DNA of 7,727 nt from DASRTE01 sp035316885. Lineage in GTDB: Bacteria; Actinomycetota; Actinomycetes; Jiangellales; Jiangellaceae. A model generated the notes under the pieces. That model worked only from the letters and a program-made list of their open reading frames with translations, made no database searches and was not told the origin of the DNA. Each line of letters starts with the position of its first letter. Position 1 is the first letter of the stretch. This document shows positions 1 through 6,322 of this stretch, in pieces. The position numbers and the translations under genes are program-made. Location: contig DATHII010000269.1 in NCBI GenBank assembly GCA_035316885.1, forward strand, positions 1 through 7,727. Reading direction: 5' to 3'.

Positions 1-1122
1 GAACAAGAGTGGACCTTGGTCCGCTGCCTCGTCGTCGACCACCTGGTTGCGACGGCGAACCCGTACGCGGTTCTCCACGACTACTTCCCGGACAAGGTCT
101 ACATGTGGCGGGTCACCCAGGTGGCCAGCGAGAACGCCGACACCGTGGTCAACGAGGCGAAGATGGCCAACCTTACGGACCCCACGCCGCTGTCCATCCA
201 ATTGCTCGAGACGCTCTCCAAGCTCGACCAGATCAAGGTGCTCCCCGAGATCGGCAAGGTGACCTCATACCTGCAGCGTCTTCGGGCCGAGAAGGTCGCG
301 CTCGAGCACGACGACCCGTTCGGAGCCTGCATCCTCCCGGGATCCGGTGAGGTGTTCATCGACCGGGTCCAGCTGCGTGCATCCGTCCGGCTCCTAGTCG
401 ACCCGCCCGCCAACATTCCGGAGCCGCTCGTGCTTCGCGTGAGCGGGGAGCGCAGCGCCGGCAAGTCCTACACGTTCTCCCTGCTCCAGCACATCTCCGA
501 CCGGTGCGGCATCCAGCCGGCGCGGGTCATCGTCGGCAAGACGAGCACGGCCGAGGACGTCATGCGCGACTTCGCCGTCCGGGTGGCCGCGCCCGGTGCG
601 CGACCCGATCCCGTCGACGACCCGACGAAGCGGCTGCGGTACTGGGCGCTGTGGCTGGTGGAGCAGGCCAGGCGGTCATCGCCGGCTCGGCCGTGGTGGC
701 TCGTCATCGACCAGTGCAACGACCTCGACCCGACCTCCGAGGTGGTGGAGCTGATCGCCCAGTTGTCCATTGCCATCGCGGAGATGACGCCCGGTCCCGC
801 CGAACGCCGGCCGCGGCTGGTGCTGCTCGGCTACGGGGACGACCTCGCCGATCTCCCGCTGCCGCGCAAGCAGATCCACCCCGACCAGGTTCGACGGGCC
901 AGCGAGGCGGATGTCACCACGTTCTTCGCCCAGTACTTCCGCGAGACGGCCAAGCGGACGCAGGGTGCGGAGACGATCGACGACGCTCTGCTCGGACAGC
1001 ACGTCGCCATCGCCGCCGAGCAAGTGCTCCGCGAGGCCGCCGTGGCGGAGCAGGCCGGCCGCTCGTACATGCTCGCGTTGTCCAAGGCGGCTGAGGGGGC
1101 CGTCGATGTCTTCGCCGCTTGA
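1..1122 (+). CDS. P-loop NTPase with N-terminal helical (EAD-like) domain, 5' partial
   Basis: This is probably an ATP-binding switch or motor subunit of the operon, acting in the cytosol. Counting from the TTG at 16, a Walker A motif GERSAGKS lies at about residues 144-151. A Walker B strand, WWLVID, ends in Asp232. A later strand, RLVLLGYGDD, could hold a sensor 1 residue. The first 100 or so residues form a separate helical domain that includes TPLSIQLLETL near residue 58. It loosely resembles the N-terminal domain of the protease at 4081, so it may be an EAD adaptor. The frame is open to base 1 (it begins Glu-Gln-Glu-Trp-Thr) and the TTG lacks a convincing ribosome binding site, so I think the gene starts upstream of the window. 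Stop TGA is at 1120-1122, overlapping the next gene by 17 bases, which suggests translational coupling. No signal peptide or membrane segment is seen. The NTPase call is firm; AAA+ versus STAND and the biological role are not settled. Confidence 0.85.
   Translation, partial: EQEWTLVRCLVVDHLVATANPYAVLHDYFPDKVYMWRVTQVASENADTVVNEAKMANLTDPTPLSIQLLETLSKLDQIKVLPEIGKVTSYLQRLRAEKVALEHDDPFGACILPGSGEVFIDRVQLRASVRLLVDPPANIPEPLVLRVSGERSAGKSYTFSLLQHISDRCGIQPARVIVGKTSTAEDVMRDFAVRVAAPGARPDPVDDPTKRLRYWALWLVEQARRSSPARPWWLVIDQCNDLDPTSEVVELIAQLSIAIAEMTPGPAERRPRLVLLGYGDDLADLPLPRKQIHPDQVRRASEADVTTFFAQYFRETAKRTQGAETIDDALLGQHVAIAAEQVLREAAVAEQAGRSYMLALSKAAEGAVDVFAA
1093..1099 (+). promoter_or_regulatory. Ribosome binding site for the large NTPase gene
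   Basis: GAGGGGG lies 6 bases before the ATG at 1106, inside the end of the upstream gene. It decides the start: the reading frame is open back to 911, but there it only shadows the upstream gene in another frame. Confidence 0.7.
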
Positions 1123-4078
1123 CCGGTCTCCGGACGCCTTCGCCGCCCGCCTGCGCGAGCGGCTCCAGGCTCAGCGGTCCGCCGACACCGATCTGACGGT
1201 GGACCGCGTGGAGTACCGCAAGGCCGCGGCCCTGCTGACGAGCTTCGACCCCACCCTGCTCAGACGCCCCGGCGGCGAGTCCGTCGGCGGAGCCGTTCTC
1301 CAGCTCGTCGACGACTGTGAGACACGCGGCGGTCGCTCCGGGCCGGCCTGGTCGCTGCGCCCGGACGTCCGCGAGCAGACGTTGCTGTCGTTTTCCGGCC
1401 CGGACGACGCGCTGGCCACGTTGGAGGAGAACATCGAGTCCCGCCCCGAGCACGGCACCGAGCGAGCCGCACTCGCGTACCTGCGAGGACAGGCACCCAC
1501 ACTCGAAGCAGCCGACATCGACACGCTGTGCCACATCCGGGAGGCCGTTGGCTGGCTCTCGCTCGTCCCGGGGATGACCGGACTCCCCGCTGAGGACGAC
1601 ATTGCGCAACTGTTGGAGAGCCGCCGCTTGCTGGAACCGCTCGAGTCGCTCTTGCGCCACCGGTTCGAAGGTAGGACCCGGGAGCTGGAGCGGCTACGCG
1701 CCCACGTCGGCGTCCTGCCCCCAACGACGTGGCGCGGAAAGGTCACCGGATACGGCCGCACGTTCTCCGGGCGGGCCGGACGTGACCGCCCGCCGCTGCC
1801 GCTCGTGGTGTACGGCCCCGGGGGAATCGGCAAGAGCACACTTGTCGCACGCTTTCTCCTCGACCACGTGACCGGTCGCGCGTCCGACTTCCCCTTCGCC
1901 TACGTCGACTTCGAGCGGGCCACCGTGTCGATCCACGAGCCCATGTCGATGGTCGAGGAGATGGCCCGCCAGCTCGCCGTGCAGTACCCCCGCCACGCGG
2001 CGATGTTCGCCGAGCTCGCGGCCCGGTGCCGGGCTGCTGCACGCCGGCACCGCGATGACCAGGCGGAGACCGACGAGTGGCAGGCGATCGCGACGACGCG
2101 AACACTCGGGCGCGGGGTGCACTACCAGCTCCACGTGAGTGCCCGCGACGAGGACACCCGCGCGGCAGCTGAACTGGGCATGGCGGTCCGAATCGTGAGC
2201 GGGTCGACGCCGGACGACACCCGGCCCTTCCTCATAGTCCTGGACTCGTTCGAAGAGGCGCAGTACCGAGGCTCTCCGGTGCTCGACCGCATGTGGGCGA
2301 TGCTCAACTCGCTGACCGGCATCTACCCGGCGACCCGGGTCGTCGTCGCCGGTCGGGCGCCAGTCGCGCACCCCAACGTCGATCTCGACGACATCCCCAC
2401 CCTCGAGCTCGGTGAGCTCGACACCAAGGCTGCGGTGAGCTTCCTGACCTCGCGCGGCGTTGCGGACCCGGTCGCCACCGCCATCGTCGAGCGGATCGGC
2501 GGCAGTCCGCTGAGCCTGCATCTCGCGGCGAACGTCGCTGTCCGTATGGGCGCGGCCGGCGACTCCGGCGAGTGGATCGAGACGGTTCCTGCGCGGAGAC
2601 GCCGGCTGTTCGGGTCCGTCGACGACATGCTCATCCAGGGTGTCCTGTACGACCGGCTTCTCAAGCACATCACGAACGACGAGGTGCGGCGGCTCGCCCA
2701 CCCCGGGCTGGTGCTTCGCCGCATCACCCCGGAGATCATCCGCGACGTGCTCGCCCCGCACTGCGGCGTGTCGGTGCCGGACCTGGATCGTGCCCGCGAG
2801 CTGTTCGCGGAGATGGCCAGGGAGCTCGACCTGGTCGACCAGGTGGCCCCGGACGTCCTGCGGCACCGGCAGGACGTCCGTCAGGTCATGCTGAGGCTGC
2901 TCGAGAAGGACAAGGCATCCGTGAGCAGGGCGGTGGAGCACAGCGCCGTCGGCTACTACACCAGGTCGGACGACCCCAAGGACCGCGCCGAGGAGATCTA
3001 CCACCGGCTGCGGCTCGCCGATGACCTGCCCGCCGTCAAGCAGCGCTGGATGCCGGCGGCGGCGCTCTACCTGGGCAACGTCGATGCGGAGCTGCCGGCC
3101 CGCGGTGCCCGGCTGCTCGCCCGCCTGCGCCAGGACGTCCCAGACGACCTCGTCGACGAGGCGGACCAGCTCGACTGGGAGCGTCAGACAGCCGCAGAGG
3201 TCGAGAACCTGCTGGCACAGGGGTACGTCGACCACGTCCTCGAGACGCTGAAAGCGCGACGCCCGTGGACCATGTGCAGCCCGCTACACGCCCTGCTCGT
3301 CGATGCCCTGATCCGCAGTGGCCAGCTGGCCGAGGCCCAGCAGACCGTGTCGGATGCGCTCGACGAACCAGGTGTGGACCGGTGTGGCGACGCCTACTTC
3401 GAGCTGCTGCTGGTCTCGGCCCAGGCCTCGGCGGCGGCCGGCAACATCGAAGCCGCCGACACCGACCTGCGCCGGGCTGAGCGCGTCGCGACCAGCCTCG
3501 GCCGAGACCTCGACGCGCTCGGGGCGATGCTCCAACGTGCTCAGTTGCACGGATCGATCCGCAGCCCGGAGGAGGACGCGGCGGACGCAGCGCTGGCCGA
3601 ACGGGTCGAGTCGCTTCCCGAGACGACGCTGGCCAGCCGGCCCATGCTGTTCCGCGCCATCGCTGCCGAGGTGGGTGAACGCGCGCCTCGGGTGCTGGCG
3701 CACGCCCTCGACCTGGTTGGGCTGCCGACCGGCTCGGATCGGCCGCTGGCCACGATGGCGGAGTCGATCGCAGGTGCTCTGGCGGCCAAGCCGGCCGTGG
3801 CCGAGGCGCTGCGGCGGCTGGGCCGGACCGTCCCGGTCCCGGAACTGGACGACGACGCCAAGGCCCCCGAGGTGCTGGGCGTGCTGGAAGAGGCCCGTCG
3901 TACCGGAACGCTCGAGGGACTGGCCAAGGAGTTGCTGACGATCAGCGACGACAGCGGCCGGCTCCGCTCCGGGATCGCAGCAGCGATGTCGACCACCGCG
4001 GCGACGTTCGAACCGGCACCCGGGACAGCGGTCCACCCGCCCGGGCCCGGAGCCGGCACGAAACCGACCGGAGGCTAG
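1106..4078 (+). CDS. Large STAND-like NTPase with C-terminal TPR-like region
   Basis: This 990-residue protein is probably the sensor-switch of the operon. Residues 1-185 are a mostly helical N-terminal region of unknown function, with a WSLRPDVR segment near residue 82. The motif FEGRTRELERL at 187-197 is the F-x-GR-x-x-EL-x-x-L signature that often precedes the NTPase core of STAND proteins. Walker A GPGGIGKST spans 237-245. Walker B FLIVLD ends in Asp380. A sensor-like strand RVVVAGR ends at Arg417, and GGSPLSL at 465-471 corresponds to the GxP motif of NB-ARC-type STAND ATPases. After the core comes a winged-helix-like stretch, then helical repeats. Residues 726-810 read as TPR-like pairs, for example DALIRSGQLAEAQQTVSDAL. 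The last 30 residues are a Pro/Gly/Thr-rich, probably disordered tail. In this class, ATP-dependent oligomerisation is typically triggered by ligand binding to the repeats; that role here is inferred. The start overlaps the upstream gene, and the next gene begins 2 bases after the TAG stop. Confidence 0.9.
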   Translation: MSSPLDRSPDAFAARLRERLQAQRSADTDLTVDRVEYRKAAALLTSFDPTLLRRPGGESVGGAVLQLVDDCETRGGRSGPAWSLRPDVREQTLLSFSGPDDALATLEENIESRPEHGTERAALAYLRGQAPTLEAADIDTLCHIREAVGWLSLVPGMTGLPAEDDIAQLLESRRLLEPLESLLRHRFEGRTRELERLRAHVGVLPPTTWRGKVTGYGRTFSGRAGRDRPPLPLVVYGPGGIGKSTLVARFLLDHVTGRASDFPFAYVDFERATVSIHEPMSMVEEMARQLAVQYPRHAAMFAELAARCRAAARRHRDDQAETDEWQAIATTRTLGRGVHYQLHVSARDEDTRAAAELGMAVRIVSGSTPDDTRPFLIVLDSFEEAQYRGSPVLDRMWAMLNSLTGIYPATRVVVAGRAPVAHPNVDLDDIPTLELGELDTKAAVSFLTSRGVADPVATAIVERIGGSPLSLHLAANVAVRMGAAGDSGEWIETVPARRRRLFGSVDDMLIQGVLYDRLLKHITNDEVRRLAHPGLVLRRITPEIIRDVLAPHCGVSVPDLDRARELFAEMARELDLVDQVAPDVLRHRQDVRQVMLRLLEKDKASVSRAVEHSAVGYYTRSDDPKDRAEEIYHRLRLADDLPAVKQRWMPAAALYLGNVDAELPARGARLLARLRQDVPDDLVDEADQLDWERQTAAEVENLLAQGYVDHVLETLKARRPWTMCSPLHALLVDALIRSGQLAEAQQTVSDALDEPGVDRCGDAYFELLLVSAQASAAAGNIEAADTDLRRAERVATSLGRDLDALGAMLQRAQLHGSIRSPEEDAADAALAERVESLPETTLASRPMLFRAIAAEVGERAPRVLAHALDLVGLPTGSDRPLATMAESIAGALAAKPAVAEALRRLGRTVPVPELDDDAKAPEVLGVLEEARRTGTLEGLAKELLTISDDSGRLRSGIAAAMSTTAATFEPAPGTAVHPPGPGAGTKPTGG
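4070..4074 (+). promoter_or_regulatory. Ribosome binding site for the EAD-protease gene
   Basis: GGAGG lies 6 bases before the GTG at 4081 and within the last codons of the preceding gene. It supports GTG as the true start and implies coupled translation across the 2-base gap. Confidence 0.75.
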
Positions 4079-4080
4079 CG

Positions 4081-5205
4081 GTGGCGACATACCTCGCTCC
4101 AGACGATCTCGACACCGTGCGCGAGGCCGCGATCGCGTCGTTCGCCGACCCACAGGCACGCCCACTGCTGTTCGAGGGTGTCCTCCCTGCGTACGTCGCG
4201 ACGCTGCCGTACCTGCCGTCTCCGGCACTGCAGATCACGTCGGACCTGATGAAGATGAACGGGGTCGAACGGCTGGTTGACGGGTCGGTTCCCCTACAGA
4301 TCTGGCTGCACAACGCGGCCCGGATGACCCTCGAGCCGGGACCGCGGGCAACATTCCAGCAGGCCCTCGACAGCGTCGCGGGCCAGGCCTCTGGGGAACC
4401 GGACCTGGGGCCCATCGCAGATCCGGCCGAGCTGAAGGAAGAGATCGTCTTCCAGGACGACACGGTCCCCTTCGACTTCCTGGCGCGCGGTGCCGCTGCC
4501 GGTACGTCCGTAGGGCGGCTGACCGTCCCGCCCTACGAGGGCGGTGTCCGGAAGAGCACACCGCTCGGTGCTCCGGAGAACCCGCACGGCGGCACCGGCT
4601 GGCTGATCACCCCCACGTTGGTGGTCACCAACCATCACGTTCTCAACGCCCGCTCCGCGGTCGGCGGACCCGCTCGGCGCGCCGCTGATGCGGATCTCGA
4701 GCTGCAGGCTGCCGGCACCGTCGTCCGCTTCGACTACGACGACGAGCAGGCCGACGGTGTCGAGGCCAAGTGCGCGGGAGTGGTCGCCTGGTCGCCGGAC
4801 CTCGACTACGCGGTCCTGCGGCTTGCCGATACCTCCGGCCGTCCCGCCCTGCCGGTCCGGGCCGGCGTCCTCGAGGCGAAGGTCGAGGACAACGTGGCGG
4901 TCAACGTGATCCAGCATCCCGACGGCAGGGCCAAGCGCATCGGGCTCCGGAACAACATCGTGCACGGCACCACTGACCGGGACATCCGGTACTTCACGGA
5001 TACGCAGCGAGGGTCTTCCGGCTCGCCGGTGCTCACCGACGACTGGGTCGTGTGTGCCCTGCACCGCGGGTCGCGCCGGGTCGACGTGAAGTTCCAGGGC
5101 AAGAGCAGCGCCTACGTCAACCTCGGCACCCAGATCTCAGCAGTGCTCGCCGACCTGGCCGACCGCTTCCCGGCGGCGCACGACGAGGTCACCGCAGTCC
5201 GATGA
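4081..5205 (+). CDS. Trypsin-like serine protease with N-terminal EAD-like adaptor domain
   Basis: This 374-residue cytosolic endopeptidase is of the chymotrypsin/HtrA fold. Residues 1-85 form a helical domain containing DLMKMNGVERL and then PLQIWLHNA at 71-79. This pattern resembles effector-associated domains, the small adaptors that bring proteases and other effectors to conflict-system NTPases. A linker, VPFDFLARGAAAGTSVGRL, leads to the protease domain. That domain has GTGWLI followed by TNHHV, with His186 the likely catalytic residue by alignment with HtrA TNNHV. DLDYAVLRL supplies Asp242, and GSSGSPV supplies nucleophile Ser313. The triad is complete, so an active enzyme is predicted. 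No signal peptide, PDZ domain or membrane segment is present, which separates it from periplasmic DegP/HtrA proteins. GTG is chosen as start because of the GGAGG at 4070. The next gene begins 16 bases after the stop. The protease call is firm; the EAD assignment rests on pattern resemblance, and the substrate is unknown. Confidence 0.9.
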   Translation: MATYLAPDDLDTVREAAIASFADPQARPLLFEGVLPAYVATLPYLPSPALQITSDLMKMNGVERLVDGSVPLQIWLHNAARMTLEPGPRATFQQALDSVAGQASGEPDLGPIADPAELKEEIVFQDDTVPFDFLARGAAAGTSVGRLTVPPYEGGVRKSTPLGAPENPHGGTGWLITPTLVVTNHHVLNARSAVGGPARRAADADLELQAAGTVVRFDYDDEQADGVEAKCAGVVAWSPDLDYAVLRLADTSGRPALPVRAGVLEAKVEDNVAVNVIQHPDGRAKRIGLRNNIVHGTTDRDIRYFTDTQRGSSGSPVLTDDWVVCALHRGSRRVDVKFQGKSSAYVNLGTQISAVLADLADRFPAAHDEVTAVR

Positions 5206-5208
5206 GAC

Positions 5209-5214
5209 AGGAGA
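5209..5214 (+). promoter_or_regulatory. Ribosome binding site for the second protease gene
   Basis: AGGAGA lies 7 bases before the ATG at 5222, in the 16-base gap after the preceding stop codon. Confidence 0.75.
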
Positions 5215-5221
5215 ACCGGCC

Positions 5222-6304
5222 ATGAGTAGCCGATCCCCGGTCGCAACCGATGCGACCACGATCTTCACCGACCTCGAGGCTGTCGCCTTTCGGGCCCGCG
5301 AGCGCGCCGAGGCCGAACTCGAGCAGCCCGAGTCGACGGAGGAGCTTCCGGCCGGCGAGTCGGCCGCCGCCGTCGTATCCCGCGCGGTACGTGAGGTGCG
5401 CGGCGCAGTTCTCGGGCACGGCGCCGCCGGGCTGGAGAAGCTGGCCAAGGACCCAGACGCCGACCTGAGCGAACAGGAGCAGTTCGGCGTCGAGGCCATT
5501 GTGCTGCTCGAGGGCCGCCCCGCTCTCCCCGTCCAAGGGGGTGACTTCTGGGACCCGCCCGAGGAGTGGCAGAGCCTCGTCCCTCAGCGTGCCGCCATCA
5601 GGGAGTCGATCACCCGGGTCGGCAGGATCGACGTGACGGGCCACCCCGACCTGGACTGGATCGGAACCGGGTTCCTGGTCGCGGCCGATGTCGTCATGAC
5701 CAACCGCCACGTCGCCGTGGAGTTCGGCCGCCGTGACGGTGACCACTGGACGTTCAGGAGCGGTCGGAGCGCCAGGATCGACCTGCTCGAAGAGCTCGGC
5801 GGCTCGCCTGCCCTCGAGTTCGCAGTCACGGAGGTCATCGGCGTACACGAGGACGACGACGTCGACTTGGCGCTGCTCCGCGTCGAGGCGACGGGATCCG
5901 GCGACGCGCCGCTGCCGCAGCCGTTGCAGATCGCCGCGGTCGCACCCGACGCCGTCGTGGGACGTCCGGTGTACGTCGTCGGCTACCCGGCGTGGGACGG
6001 GCGACGCAACGAACCCGAGCCGATGCGACGCATCTTCATGGACGTCTACAACGTCAAGCGGCTCCAGCCGGGGGTAACGGTGGAGTCGCAGACGCCCGAG
6101 ACCGTCCTCAGGCACGACTGCTCGACCCTCGGCGGCAACAGCGGCTCGCCGGTGTTCGACCTGGCGAGCCACACCGTGGTCGGGCTGCACTTCGGCGGTC
6201 GCTACGGGGTGGGCAACTACGCCGTGCCGCTGTGGCGCATGGTCGACGACCCGCTGGTCGCGTCCGCCGGGCTGAACTTCGCCGACCCGGCCTGGTCGGA
6301 CTGA
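5222..6304 (+). CDS. Second trypsin-like serine protease, divergent from its neighbour
   Basis: This 360-residue serine endopeptidase has a different N-terminus from the preceding protease. Residues 1-65 are charged, Ala/Glu-rich and probably helical or disordered. A conserved-looking segment, EQFGVEAIVLLEGRPAL, follows at about residues 85-101, then WQSLVPQRAAIRESITRVGRID. The protease domain has GTGFLV, then MTNRHV with His163. DVDLALLRV gives Asp215, and LGGNSGSPVF gives Ser307. A GLHFGG strand follows, as in other trypsin-fold enzymes. The triad is complete. From memory, proteases with this signature (GTGF, TNRHVA, VKRLQPG, STLGGNSGSPV) occur alone or fused to a DNA/RNA non-specific endonuclease; no nuclease domain is fused here. 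No signal peptide or membrane segment is visible, so a cytosolic location is inferred. Low overall similarity to its neighbour argues against a recent tandem duplication. It may be a downstream effector, or may be cleaved by or cleave its partner; nothing in the sequence decides this. Confidence 0.9.
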   Translation: MSSRSPVATDATTIFTDLEAVAFRARERAEAELEQPESTEELPAGESAAAVVSRAVREVRGAVLGHGAAGLEKLAKDPDADLSEQEQFGVEAIVLLEGRPALPVQGGDFWDPPEEWQSLVPQRAAIRESITRVGRIDVTGHPDLDWIGTGFLVAADVVMTNRHVAVEFGRRDGDHWTFRSGRSARIDLLEELGGSPALEFAVTEVIGVHEDDDVDLALLRVEATGSGDAPLPQPLQIAAVAPDAVVGRPVYVVGYPAWDGRRNEPEPMRRIFMDVYNVKRLQPGVTVESQTPETVLRHDCSTLGGNSGSPVFDLASHTVVGLHFGGRYGVGNYAVPLWRMVDDPLVASAGLNFADPAWSD

Positions 6305-6311
6305 GAGCAGC

Positions 6312-6318
6312 AGGGGGA
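6312..6318 (+). promoter_or_regulatory. Ribosome binding site for the metallohydrolase gene
   Basis: AGGGGGA lies 4 bases before the ATG at 6323, in the 18-base gap after the preceding stop codon. The spacing is a little short but acceptable. Confidence 0.6.
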
Positions 6319-6322
6319 CCAG

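Noticed and set aside
16..18. TTG at 16 as the real start of the first gene
   Set aside because: The frame is open to the window edge and no clear ribosome binding site precedes it, so a start outside the window is more likely. It cannot be excluded.
911..1105. An upstream extension of the large NTPase frame to an ATG/GTG-type start at 911
   Set aside because: The extra 65 residues are Arg/Ser/Pro-rich shadow sequence inside the first gene; the ATG at 1106 has a good ribosome binding site.
1694..3235. A 513-residue open frame on the - strand
   Set aside because: It lies opposite the STAND-like NTPase, shows no recognisable motif and has the composition expected of an antisense shadow in high-GC coding DNA.
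4041..4050. Perfect 10-base palindrome ccgggcccgg as a possible terminator or operator
   Set aside because: It falls within the Pro/Gly-rich C-terminal codons of the large NTPase, where such GC-rich palindromes arise by codon content. It has no loop or T tract.
4081..6304. Secreted or periplasmic HtrA/DegP proteases
   Set aside because: Neither protein has a signal peptide, transmembrane helix or PDZ domain. Both have soluble N-terminal regions instead.
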